Assembly (NCBI GenBank): GCA_963825305.1
Contig: CAWGTA010000009.1
Location: 310,001-374,000 of the forward strand
Reading direction: 5' to 3'
Source: PSRJ01 sp963825305
Lineage (GTDB): Bacteria > Acidobacteriota > Terriglobia > Bryobacterales > Bryobacteraceae
Length of the DNA: 64,000 nt
The stretch's first letter is position 1. Every line of letters begins with the position of its first letter. The position numbers and the translations under genes were made by a program. The notes under the pieces were generated by a model. It ran no database searches, was not told the DNA's origin, and saw only the letters and a list, made by a program, of their open reading frames with translations. Shown piece after piece: positions 26,198 through 34,190 of this stretch.

Positions 26198-27043
26198 CTA
26201 CAGGAAGTACAAAAGATACAAACCCACGGCGGTGAGCGCCAGCGAAGAGAGCAGGGGGATGTGCAAAACGTTGCGGCCGCTATGCTGCGCGAAGCCGGGC
26301 ACGCCGGCGGAAGGCGGCATTTCCGGAGCTGTATCAGCATCGGCGGGCGATTCCTTCTTCGGCTGATGGGTGAGACGCTCGCCCACCTGGCGGCACATCT
26401 CGCCCATTCCCAGGATTACCTCCAGCACATTTTGGTCGCTCACCTGGAGCCGCTCTTGCAGAGCTGCGATCTCGGAGGCCTTCGTTTCGATCTGTTCGCG
26501 CAGCACTCCCAATTTTTCTTCGACCGCCGCGCTCACCCCCTGCTGGAGTTTCTCTACGCCGGCTTCCACCTGGGCGGCCACTTGTTCTTCCACGATGGCG
26601 CCCACGGCCTCGGCAAATTCGCGATGCAGCGCGATGAATTGATCGTGCAGCGCCGTCATTCCGGAGCTTAGGGTCTGGTCCTGATGCCGCAGCGATTGGA
26701 TCTCCAGCGCGACCCGGATTTCCATCTCCGCCATCTGCCGCTCCACATGCGAGGCATGTTCTTCCAGGCGCGCTTCGAAAGAAGTCACCAGCGCATTGAG
26801 TGCGTGCTGGTCGAAGTTCATCGATGCCGAAGCGGGAAGCTGGGTGGACTCCTGCTCCATCCGTTCCATGCGCTCTTCGATCTCAACCATCCGCCCAGCC
26901 AGCGGAGACAGATCGTGCGACGTAGACGGGCCGGCCTTTCTGGCCGCGTTTTGACTAAGTTTCACACCTACGCCGAAGGCCACTCCGTCCCCGAAAGCAA
27001 CGGCCAGACTGCGCAAGACGGACGAATCGCGGCTCGACTGCAT
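26198..27043 (-). CDS. Coiled-coil protein with C-terminal membrane anchor
   Basis: A 281-residue protein without a signal peptide. Residues about 50-225 are a long, mostly charged coiled coil (for example VEIEERMERMEQES and EEKLGVLREQIETKASEIA). A Pro-rich spacer follows, then one hydrophobic segment at the C-terminus (LSSLALTAVGLYLLYFL), giving a tail-anchored layout with the coil in the cytoplasm. A short hydrophobic stretch also lies at residues 11-28. Similar proteins act as spacers, tethers or receptors but no family is recognised. Confidence 0.7.
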   Translation of the reverse strand: MQSSRDSSVLRSLAVAFGDGVAFGVGVKLSQNAARKAGPSTSHDLSPLAGRMVEIEERMERMEQESTQLPASASMNFDQHALNALVTSFEARLEEHASHVERQMAEMEIRVALEIQSLRHQDQTLSSGMTALHDQFIALHREFAEAVGAIVEEQVAAQVEAGVEKLQQGVSAAVEEKLGVLREQIETKASEIAALQERLQVSDQNVLEVILGMGEMCRQVGERLTHQPKKESPADADTAPEMPPSAGVPGFAQHSGRNVLHIPLLSSLALTAVGLYLLYFL

Positions 27044-27358
27044 ACAAACATAATGTACAGCAAATGTTTTGGAGAGGAAAGCGAAAACTGGGCCCGCAGG
27101 CGCCTGGTGGTATAACGCACATATGCATTTTGCATTTCGATTGGCGCTCAGCGCCGCACGACATAAGCCCTTTGTCGCGGTAATGAACCTGGTCGCGCTG
27201 CGTGTTTTGCTGCCTTGAAGATGAAGTTGGATGCCCGTGGGGGCGCGGAAACCGAACCGGACGAATCGAAATAGGTTTCTGCTTTTGTGCGGTTTCAGCC
27301 GCGGCCTGGCATACCGTGGCCCTCCGTCTGCACGTGTTTTAGGCAGGGAGGAGAGACC
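27044..27358. other. Divergent intergenic region
   Basis: A 315-base gap between divergent genes. It holds no convincing open frame, tRNA or repeat. The stretch CACATATGCATTTTGCAT near 27118-27135 is locally symmetric and AT-rich compared with its surroundings, and may contain promoter elements; a ribosome site GGGAGGAGAG precedes the rightward gene. Confidence 0.4.
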
Positions 27359-27829
27359 ATGTTTGCTCGTTATCTGGGAACCGGGGCTTTGGCTCTAGGC
27401 ACGCTTTTGTTACTGGCATCACAGCCTGGGGCAATCGCACAAGACGCGAACCGCGCCGAGGTCATTGGCAAGACGGACGTCGGTGACGTCGTGCAACGGG
27501 TGGCCCGCCGGTCGGCCACTTTCCGCGAAGAATTCAACAAAGCCGTGGAGCACAGTCTGATCGACGGCTCGAAATTGGAAGACCGCGCCAAACACCGCGC
27601 GGATGATTTGCACGATTCGGCGAACAAGCTGAAAGATGTTTACGGCGACAAGCGGGACAAGAATAATCCCGCGGTCCGCGACCAGGTGGACAAGACGCTG
27701 GCGGCCGCCAGCGACCTGAACCGCATCGTGGCGGAACATCGCTTTACGGACAGAGTGCAACGCGAGTGGGATTTGTTGAAGGGCGATCTGAACTCCCTGG
27801 CTGGGGTTTACGATTTGCCTCCGCTCTGA
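27359..27829 (+). CDS. Exported helical protein of unknown function
   Basis: A 156-residue protein with a clear signal peptide (TGALALGTLLLLASQPGAIAQ, cleavage near AIAQ). The mature part is highly charged and helical, with RRSATFREEFNKAVEHSLIDG and RADDLHDSANKLKDVYGDKR segments (quoted in part), suggesting a small helical bundle in the periplasm. ATG 27359 is preceded by GGGAGGAGAG and starts the signal. Its last 22 bases overlap the convergent rdgB gene. No family recognised. Confidence 0.78.
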   Translation: MFARYLGTGALALGTLLLLASQPGAIAQDANRAEVIGKTDVGDVVQRVARRSATFREEFNKAVEHSLIDGSKLEDRAKHRADDLHDSANKLKDVYGDKRDKNNPAVRDQVDKTLAAASDLNRIVAEHRFTDRVQREWDLLKGDLNSLAGVYDLPPL

Positions 27830-28446
27830 CCGGGCTCGGAAAAACCGGACACAGGCAAGAATGCCTGTGCTACAAACTCCAGCAGGGCCCGGAGCGCCTG
27901 GCCGCGGTGGCTGACCGCTAGCTTCTGGTCCGCGGTGGCTTCGCCGAAGGTGCAGCCGAAGGGTGGGTAGTAGAAGAGCGGGTCGTATCCAAAACCGCAA
28001 CTGCCTCGCGGCTCGGTGACGATCTCGCCTTCTACCACCCCGCGGAACAAGCCGGACATTCTATCGCCGTCGGCCAGCGCGATCACACAAATGAAGCGCG
28101 CCGTCCGGTCGCTGCGTCCCCGAAGTTTCTCAAGCAGGAGCTGATTGTTGGCTTCATCGGACGCCTTGGCGCCGGCGAACCGCGCCGAATATACCCCGGG
28201 TGCGCCACCCAACGCGTCCACCTCTAACCCTGAGTCATCGGCAAACAGCCGGCCGGGAGCATGCGGACCGTAGTAGCGCGCCTTGAGGATGGCGTTTTCC
28301 TCGAAGGTCCGCCCATCCTCCACGCAGGGCACGATGCGCTCGATTCCCGGCAGCAACTCGATTTGGATCGCGGTCTGTTCGCGCGCCGCCAGACGGAATT
28401 CCCGCAGTTTCCCGGGATTACCAGTGGCGCACCACAGGCGGATCAA
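27808..28446 (-). CDS. rdgB: Non-canonical purine NTP pyrophosphatase (RdgB/HAM1)
   Basis: Hydrolyses ITP, dITP and XTP to the monophosphates and so cleans the nucleotide pool; 212 residues, cytoplasmic. The substrate loop ATGNPGKLREF, the catalytic ADDSGLEVDALGGAPGVYSAR (split), GFGYDPLFY and the C-terminal KLAVSHRGQAL are all present. No ATG fits; the start is TTG 28446, whose last bases overlap the TGA of rph, with AAGGTGG upstream. The last 20 residues (from AQAFLPVSG) read through a dispersed palindromic repeat and are not part of the family fold. Confidence 0.92.
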   Translation of the reverse strand: MIRLWCATGNPGKLREFRLAAREQTAIQIELLPGIERIVPCVEDGRTFEENAILKARYYGPHAPGRLFADDSGLEVDALGGAPGVYSARFAGAKASDEANNQLLLEKLRGRSDRTARFICVIALADGDRMSGLFRGVVEGEIVTEPRGSCGFGYDPLFYYPPFGCTFGEATADQKLAVSHRGQALRALLEFVAQAFLPVSGFSEPGQSGGKS

Positions 28447-29159
28447 ATCGGCGCCACCTTCTTTTGCATCTCCACCAACTGCGCGATGCCATCGCGCGCC
28501 AGCGTGATCAGCCTGGCCATCTGGTCGTCGTCGAAGGGCGTATGCTCGGCGGTGGCCTGCACTTCGATGAACTTGCCTTTGCCGGTCATCACCACGTTCA
28601 TATCGACGTCCGCGCGCGAGTCTTCGTCGTAACACAAATCCAGCATAGGGACGCCTCCCACCAGGCCGACGCTGGTGGCTGCCACGTAATCGCGCACGGG
28701 CATGGACTTCAGAACTTTGAAGTCGACCAGTTGCCTTAACGCCAGCACCAGGGCCACAAACGCGCCCGTGATCGACGCTGTGCGGGTGCCGCCATCGGCC
28801 TGCAGCACGTCGCAATCCAGCATCACCGAGCGCTCCCCCAACGCCGCCATGTCGACGACTGACCGCAGGGAACGCCCGATCAATCGCTGGATCTCATGTG
28901 TCCGTCCCGAAGGCCTGCCCTTGGAAACCTCGCGCGGAGTCCGCCGGGCCGTGGCGCGCGGCAGCATGGCGTACTCCGCCGTCACCCAGCCCTTTCCGGA
29001 ATTGCGCATGAAGGGAGGCACCGTGTCTTCGATACTGGCAGCGCACAGCACGCGCGTGTTTCCCACTTTGATCAATGCCGATCCCTCGGCCGTCACCAGA
29101 TAGCCGGTGACGATTTCGACCGGACGCATCTCGTCCGCCTGGCGTTTATCCGTTCGCAT
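28443..29159 (-). CDS. rph: Ribonuclease PH
   Basis: Phosphorolytic 3'-5' exoribonuclease that trims tRNA 3' ends, 238 residues, hexameric. Typical segments are RPVEIVTGYL-like start, GWVTAEYAMLPRATARRTPRE with the phosphate-binding arginines, RTHEIQRLIGRSLR, and DCDVLQADGGTRTASITGA (quoted in parts). It overlaps rdgB by four bases downstream and the 48-residue membrane peptide gene by 14 bases upstream. The rph-rdgB pairing is common in bacteria. Confidence 0.96.
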   Translation of the reverse strand: MRTDKRQADEMRPVEIVTGYLVTAEGSALIKVGNTRVLCAASIEDTVPPFMRNSGKGWVTAEYAMLPRATARRTPREVSKGRPSGRTHEIQRLIGRSLRSVVDMAALGERSVMLDCDVLQADGGTRTASITGAFVALVLALRQLVDFKVLKSMPVRDYVAATSVGLVGGVPMLDLCYDEDSRADVDMNVVMTGKGKFIEVQATAEHTPFDDDQMARLITLARDGIAQLVEMQKKVAPI

Positions 29160-29292
29160 TATTTTTCATCGCCCAGTAGAGAAAGAGACCCAACAGAACC
29201 ATCGCGACCAGAATCAACACGACGCAGGGCAGCGCAGCGGGTGGACGCGGCGTGGCGCGTCCCTTGCCCTTTGCCGGTTTGAACTTGGCCAT
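29146..29292 (-). CDS. Small single-pass membrane protein
   Basis: A 48-residue open frame (ATG 29292, TAA at 29146-29148) that overlaps the start of rph by 14 bases. A basic, Gly/Pro-rich N-terminus (MAKFKPAKGKGRATPRPP) is followed by one hydrophobic helix (VVLILVAMVLLGLFLYWAM) and a short polar end. The pattern is that of a genuine small inner-membrane protein, and coupling to rph suggests one transcript. No family is recognised. Confidence 0.6.
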   Translation of the reverse strand: MAKFKPAKGKGRATPRPPAALPCVVLILVAMVLLGLFLYWAMKNNANG

Positions 29293-29380
29293 AAATGCGA
29301 TGGTATCACCCGCTTCCCTGCGCTCCGTGCAAGAATCGAATTTGATGCCTCGTTACCGCTTACGCAGGTCGCAGCTCAGT

Positions 29381-29830
29381 ATGAGTGCCGTTTCTGAGCC
29401 GCGACCAAAGGGAGCGGTTACCCGCAGACGCTGCCTGTGGCTGGCGGTGGTTCTGTGTGGTTGCCATAGTGCCGCGCCGCTACCCGATCTTTTTCCGCCA
29501 ACCGTGGCGGGCGTGTGGCACCGAACCGCGCTGGCGAACCCGTCGCTTTCGAGCGCCCCCGATCCCGTGCCGCGAACCGCCGTGAACCGACTGCAGACCG
29601 CCGCCTACGAAGGCCCCGGGAAACTGGAAGCGCGCGCTTACGAACTGGATTCCCCCGCAGTGGCGCTCGACTTGGTGCAGCGCTGGCGCCCTTCGGCGGA
29701 CACAGTTTTCTTTTATCGCGATCGTTTCTTCGTGGTGGTGAAGTGGGACCAGGCGGAGCGCAAAGCCCTGGAGGCGTTCGTCCGCGAATTGGAAGCACGG
29801 CTAGGCAAACCAAAGGAGCAAACCAGTTGA
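29381..29830 (+). CDS. Putative lipoprotein of unknown function
   Basis: A 149-residue protein. The N-terminus has basic residues, a hydrophobic core and a lipobox-like LCGC, so lipidation at the cysteine near residue 25 is expected. The mature part contains RTAVNRLQTAAYEGPGKLEAR-like and VFFYRDRFFVVVKWDQAERK stretches and may be an alpha/beta fold facing the periplasm. ATG 29381 is chosen since it begins the signal; ATG 29345 is possible. Its stop overlaps the TTG start of the NUDIX gene. Confidence 0.68.
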   Translation: MSAVSEPRPKGAVTRRRCLWLAVVLCGCHSAAPLPDLFPPTVAGVWHRTALANPSLSSAPDPVPRTAVNRLQTAAYEGPGKLEARAYELDSPAVALDLVQRWRPSADTVFFYRDRFFVVVKWDQAERKALEAFVRELEARLGKPKEQTS

Positions 29831-30210
29831 TTCGCGCAGCCGGTGGCCTGCTTTGGGACAACGCGACGGAACGTCGGCGCATCGCGGTGATTCGCCGCTT
29901 ACGCTACGACGATTGGACGCTCCCCAAGGGAAAACTGAAGGAAGGCGAGAGCTGGGAACAGGCCGCCCTGCGCGAGGTCAAAGAGGAGACCGGCTACCAG
30001 GCCGGCCTCCACGGCTTCGCCGGAGCACTCGCCTACCAGACCGGCAAAGGAGACAAGATCGTGCGGTTCTGGCACATGGTTCCCGTCCGCATGGAGCAAT
30101 CGGAAATCGACGACACTGAAGTTACCGAAGTGATCTGGCTCCCCGTAGCGGAGGCGTGCAAGACGCTGTCGTATCCCATCGAACGCGCCATGCTCGAGGC
30201 ATGGGTGTAA
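29827..30210 (+). CDS. NUDIX hydrolase
   Basis: A 127-residue hydrolase of nucleoside diphosphates linked to another group, near the MutT/diadenosine-polyphosphate type. The NUDIX box is complete: GKLKEGESWEQAALREVKEETG at about residues 35-56, with the REVKEE metal site. No ATG exists; the start is TTG 29827, inside the TTGA overlap with the lipoprotein stop codon, so the two are translationally coupled. The substrate cannot be told from sequence. Confidence 0.92.
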   Translation: MIRAAGGLLWDNATERRRIAVIRRLRYDDWTLPKGKLKEGESWEQAALREVKEETGYQAGLHGFAGALAYQTGKGDKIVRFWHMVPVRMEQSEIDDTEVTEVIWLPVAEACKTLSYPIERAMLEAWV

Positions 30211-30211
30211 G

Positions 30212-30322
30212 CATTCAGCCATCAGCTTTCAGCCGTCAGCTTTCAATCGGCTCTGAGCAAGCAGCTCCAGGGTTTTGCTTAGAGCTGAATGCTGATCGCT
30301 GAATGCTGAAAGCTATTGAATG
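30212..30322. repeat. Long inverted repeat of TCAGC heptads, copy 1
   Basis: A left arm of tandem TCAGC-type heptads (ATTCAGCCATCAGCTTTCAG) and a right arm of GCTGAATGCTGATCGCTGAA surround a centre with GCTCCAGGGTTTTGCTTA. The RNA or single strand can form a long hairpin. Related copies lie at 37874-37981, 45118-45228 and 51116-51216. Confidence 0.8.
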
Positions 30323-30346
30323 CTATTTGCTACTTATAATTAAGTA

Positions 30347-31813
30347 ATGTCCTCCTCCGCCATCGGACTCGTGCCGCCTGAGGTTATGGCCCGTTGGGAA
30401 CCGGTGATCGGCCTCGAGGTGCACGTCCAACTGGCAACTGCCACTAAGATCTTCTGCGGCTGTCCCACCGGTTTCGGCGCGCCGCCCAACACGCATGTCT
30501 GCCCGGTGTGCCTGGGGTTGCCGGGAGCACTGCCTGTTTTGAACCGCCTGGCGGTGGAGTTGGCTATCAACGCGGGGCTGGCGCTCGATTGCACCATCCG
30601 CGCGAAATCACGCCTCGCCCGCAAGAACTACTTTTATCCGGACCTCCCCAAGGGCTACCAGATATCCCAGTATGACGAGCCTCTGGCCGAGCACGGGCAC
30701 GTCGATATCGTGGTGGACGGCCGTTCCAAGCGTATCGGCATCACCCGCGTCCACATGGAAGACGACGCCGGCAAGAGCATTCATGAGGGCTTCCGCGATT
30801 CGGACCGCTACTCGTATGTGGACCTCAATCGCAGCGGCACGCCGCTCATCGAAATCGTCAGCGAGCCGGATATGCGCAACTCCGACGAGGCCTACGCATA
30901 CCTGACCGAGCTGAAGCAGGTGCTCCAATTCATCGAAGTTTCCACCTGCGACATGGAGAAAGGCCACCTGCGCTGCGACGCCAATGTCTCGGTGCGGCCC
31001 CGGGGCGTGGAGGAGTTGGGCACCAAGGTCGAGGTCAAGAATCTGAATTCGTTCCGCTTCCTGAAGCAGGCCCTGGAATACGAAATCGAGCGGCAGGTTG
31101 CGCTCATCGAAAGCGGCGGCAGAGTCTTGCAGGAGACCCGGCTTTACGATCCCGATACGGGCGAGACGGCCAGCATGCGCAGCAAGGAGCACGCGCACGA
31201 TTATCGCTACTTCCCCGAGCCGGACCTGGTCCCTCTGCGCATCAGCGAAGAGTGGCTCGATCGAGTGAAAGCATCCATGCCCGAGTTGCCGGCGAAAAAG
31301 CGCGAGCGTTTTGTGGAGAGCTACAAACTCTCGGAATACGACGCAGAATGGCTCACACAAAGCCGCGCCGTCAGCGAGTACTTTGAAACCAGCGCGAATA
31401 TTTCGGGCGACCCGAAGGCCACCGCGAATTGGATCATGGGCGATCTCGCGGGACTTTTGAAAGCCGAGGGTAAGGATATTACGATGTCGCCCGTCAGTGC
31501 AGCGAATCTGGGCGAACTGGTGAAGCTGAAACTTCCCGGCAAGCTGGCCAAGGAGATTTTCCCGAAGATGGCAGCCACCGGTGAGCCGCCCGCCGCCATC
31601 ATGGAGCGCGAAGGGTTGAAACCGATCAGCGACAGCGGCGCACTGGAGAAAATCATCGCCGACGTGATTGCCGCCAATCCCAAGCAGGTGGAGCAGTATA
31701 AGGGCGGGAAGACCACCGTGATCAATTTCCTGGTGGGGAAGGCGATGCAGGCCACGCGCGGGCAGGCCGACGTTACAGTGGTTACGGATCTTCTCAAACA
31801 GAAGCTGGGGTGA
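30347..31813 (+). CDS. gatB: Asp-tRNA(Asn)/Glu-tRNA(Gln) amidotransferase subunit B
   Basis: tRNA-binding subunit of GatCAB, which amidates mischarged Asp-tRNA(Asn) or Glu-tRNA(Gln); 488 residues. The start WEPVIGLEVHVQL, the CPVCLGLPGALPVLN segment, HMEDDAGKS and the EPDMRN and DANVSVRP motifs are typical, and the C-terminal YqeY-like tail is present. gatA and gatC are not in the window, so the genes are split here. bcp follows three bases after the stop. Confidence 0.96.
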   Translation: MSSSAIGLVPPEVMARWEPVIGLEVHVQLATATKIFCGCPTGFGAPPNTHVCPVCLGLPGALPVLNRLAVELAINAGLALDCTIRAKSRLARKNYFYPDLPKGYQISQYDEPLAEHGHVDIVVDGRSKRIGITRVHMEDDAGKSIHEGFRDSDRYSYVDLNRSGTPLIEIVSEPDMRNSDEAYAYLTELKQVLQFIEVSTCDMEKGHLRCDANVSVRPRGVEELGTKVEVKNLNSFRFLKQALEYEIERQVALIESGGRVLQETRLYDPDTGETASMRSKEHAHDYRYFPEPDLVPLRISEEWLDRVKASMPELPAKKRERFVESYKLSEYDAEWLTQSRAVSEYFETSANISGDPKATANWIMGDLAGLLKAEGKDITMSPVSAANLGELVKLKLPGKLAKEIFPKMAATGEPPAAIMEREGLKPISDSGALEKIIADVIAANPKQVEQYKGGKTTVINFLVGKAMQATRGQADVTVVTDLLKQKLG

Positions 31814-31816
31814 GGC

Positions 31817-32272
31817 ATGCTAGAGGAAGGCAACCGGGCGCCGGATATTCGCGTCCAAACTGATACGGGTGAAGAGTTCCGGCTATCCGATCTCAAAGGC
31901 AAGCGTGTAGTGCTGTACTTCTATCCGAAAGCCGATACGCCCGGCTGCACCACGGAAGCCTGCGAGTTTCGCGACGGCCTTAAGGCGTTCGCCAAGAAAG
32001 GCGCGGCGGTAGTCGGCATTTCTCCCGATAAGCCGGCGGCGCAGGCGAAGTTCAAGCAGAAGTATGGGCTGCCGTTCACGCTGCTGGCGGATGAGGAAAA
32101 GGCCGCCGCCCAGGCCTATGGGGTCTGGAAGGAAAAGAACATGTACGGCAGGAAGGTGATGGGGATTGCGCGCACCACGTTCGTTATCGGCCCGGATGGC
32201 AAGATCGAAAAGATCTACGGCAACGTCAAAGCCAAGGGCCACGCCGCCCAGGTTCTGGCGGATCTGGGCTAG
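31817..32272 (+). CDS. bcp: Thiol peroxidase Bcp (peroxiredoxin Q type)
   Basis: A 151-residue thioredoxin-dependent peroxidase. The peroxidatic cysteine is in TPGCTTEACEFRD, and the second cysteine five residues on gives the atypical two-Cys arrangement. The start follows a GGGGTGAGG site and lies three bases after gatB. It shares the plus-strand run gatB-bcp-secreted protein. Confidence 0.95.
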   Translation: MLEEGNRAPDIRVQTDTGEEFRLSDLKGKRVVLYFYPKADTPGCTTEACEFRDGLKAFAKKGAAVVGISPDKPAAQAKFKQKYGLPFTLLADEEKAAAQAYGVWKEKNMYGRKVMGIARTTFVIGPDGKIEKIYGNVKAKGHAAQVLADLG

Positions 32273-32273
32273 G

Positions 32274-33564
32274 ATGACCGCCTGCTTGCGGATTGTGACA
32301 ACGTTCCTGGCTGCCCTCGCTGCGGCCTCGGCGCAGGACGTGCTCGATCCGGCTGTTGCGAAGATCCCGTTCGACCACTGGCTCACCGGCGAGCAGGCAC
32401 AGTTCCAATGGAGCGCGCGAGTTATCCCAAGCGAGCTCTCTAATACCCAGCGGCTGCGCGCGCATATCGAAATCACCGTGGATGGCAACGAACTCTTGCG
32501 GCGTCGCGGACATGGCGAACTCGTCTATTTCGTCCAGTTCAGCGACAGCGATCATCGCAGGTATCAGTCCCATGGGTCGATTGCACTCGAGGAAGTTACC
32601 GAAGCAGCCGCTAAGTCGGACTATATCTACTCACAGACCGCATTGGTGATCCCCGGGGATTATCGCGTCGCGCTCGCCGTCCTGGATACCAAGACCGGAG
32701 AACACGCCGCCCTCGAGCGAACCCTGCACATCAGTCCGCTCAAGAATGACCCATTGCCGAATTCCTGGCAAGGTCTTCCCGCAGTCGAGTTTACTGCAAA
32801 CGGGCGATGCGCCCGACGTCTGGTTTCAGCCCCAGTTAACCGGGCGATTGCATCTTCCCTTGGAGACCCGCCGGGAAACACGTGTCCAGGTGCTTGTGAA
32901 CGCGTCACCTTCAGCGCTCGGTCCGAAATACCGGCTCGGCCAGGTGAACAATCGCAGCATGGCGGATCTTCTGCCAAGCCTGAAGGTAATTTCAAACCTG
33001 GAATTGGAGCCTGGCAATCTGGGCGTCTCGGTGTTCGATCTCACGCGGCGCCAGGTTCTATTCGCGCAGGACCGCGTCGATCCACGGAAGGAGCCGCTGG
33101 ATTGGCCACGCCTGCGTCCGGCTCTCCTGGATGCAGACCCCAACAAGATTGATGTTCACGAACTGACCGATCGCGAGCAAAACGCGCAGTTCTTCGTGGA
33201 GCAGGTCCGCCGGCACATCTCGTCGGGGCCTGCTCCGGCTGCCCTCATCATTCTCAGCGGACCTATGGAGTTTGCGCATGGGGCCGATTTGCGTCCGATC
33301 GAACTCAAAGAGAAACACGAGGGCAAAGTCTTCTACATTCGGTATCATCCTCCGCCCATGCGCATGGCTGTCGCTTCGTCGCAGGCTTACCTGGGCCGCC
33401 GGCGTGGTATTTCTCAGTCGCCAAACGCACTCATCGTTCAGGAGCCTTTGGATGAGTTGGAGCCGTTATTGAAACCCCTCCAGCCCCGCGTGTTCGACGT
33501 CTACGACGCCGTCCAGTTTCGCAAGGCGCTGGCCGAGTTGATGAAAGACATCGGTCGCATGTGA
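32274..33564 (+). pseudogene. Secreted protein gene with one frameshift
   Basis: Two overlapping frames make one protein of about 429 residues. The first frame starts at ATG 32274 with a signal peptide (LRIVTTFLAALAAASAQ) and continues through a beta-rich domain to about 32790; the second picks up from there, with NRSMADLLPSLKVISNLEL-like and a von-Willebrand-A-like ALIILSGPMEFAHG strand, and stops at 33564. Moving forward one base within GAGTTTAC at 32787-32793 joins the frames. The fold is an exported VWFA-related protein type common in Acidobacteriota, but the assignment is loose. Whether the shift is real or a sequencing error is open. Confidence 0.65.
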
Positions 33565-34109
33565 GGTGGATCGAGCTCCTCGCCCTCTGGGCCCTCTGGT
33601 TTACGCCCTACTTGTTGCTCGCGCCCAAAGTTCAGAAGCGGGAGTCGATTACAGTAACTGGCCCCTCGCGCTGGGGCCTGCTGCTGGAGGTGACGGGCAT
33701 TGCGATGCTCTTCCTGTTTCGTGTACCGGATGCGCCTCGCGCCAACGCCGTAGTTCTCGTCGTGGCCTTGATCCTCGGCTCGGTTGCGTGCCTGACCATG
33801 TGGCAGTCCATCGCCCACCTGGGCCGCCAGTTCCGCATACAGGCCGGCCTCTATCACGATCACGAACTGGTGCGCAGTGGGCCGTACGCCGTGGTGCGCC
33901 ATCCCCTCTACGGATCCCTGCTCGCCATGACGCTGGTCACGGGGCTACTCCTGACGCCGTGGCCCTGGTTGCTGGCCGGGATCGCCATTCACATCGCCGG
34001 CACCGAAATCCGCGTGCACACCGAGGATAAGCTACTGGCGTCGCGATTCGGCGAAGAGTTCGCCAAGTACAAACGAAGCACGCCCGCTTACGTGCCACTG
34101 GTACGGTAG
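33561..34109 (+). CDS. Isoprenylcysteine methyltransferase-like membrane protein
   Basis: A 182-residue integral membrane protein of the ICMT/PEMT superfamily, SAM-dependent methyltransferases acting on lipids or prenyl groups. It has about five hydrophobic segments and the diagnostic C-terminal VRSGPYAVVRHPLYGS (RHPxYxG-type cofactor motif) and LASRFGEEFAKYKRSTPAYVP segment (quoted in part). The GTG start at 33561 overlaps the TGA of the preceding gene. The substrate is unknown. Confidence 0.9.
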   Translation: MRWIELLALWALWFTPYLLLAPKVQKRESITVTGPSRWGLLLEVTGIAMLFLFRVPDAPRANAVVLVVALILGSVACLTMWQSIAHLGRQFRIQAGLYHDHELVRSGPYAVVRHPLYGSLLAMTLVTGLLLTPWPWLLAGIAIHIAGTEIRVHTEDKLLASRFGEEFAKYKRSTPAYVPLVR

Positions 34110-34113
34110 CCCT

Positions 34114-34188
34114 GTGGGGCAGGGCTTCTGCCGCGGCGCTCGGCGGCCGCCGCCTGAAAAGGCGGCGGCAGGCCGGAAGGCCTGCCCC
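34114..34188. repeat. Hairpin and GTGGGGCAGG-type repeat between convergent genes
   Basis: A perfect 9-bp stem GCCGCCGCC/GGCGGCGGC with loop TGAAAA (34146-34169) sits inside a larger palindromic unit running from GTGGGGCAGG to GGCCTGCCCCCAC. It can act as a terminator in both directions and belongs to a dispersed family. Confidence 0.55.
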
Positions 34189-34190
34189 CA

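Noticed and set aside
28447..28815. Upstream extension of rdgB
   Set aside because: It lies within rph in another frame; the family sequence starts at the TTG at 28446.
32785..32795. Programmed +1 frameshift in the secreted protein gene
   Set aside because: No slow codon, stop codon or stimulatory element is evident; single-base error or decay is simpler.
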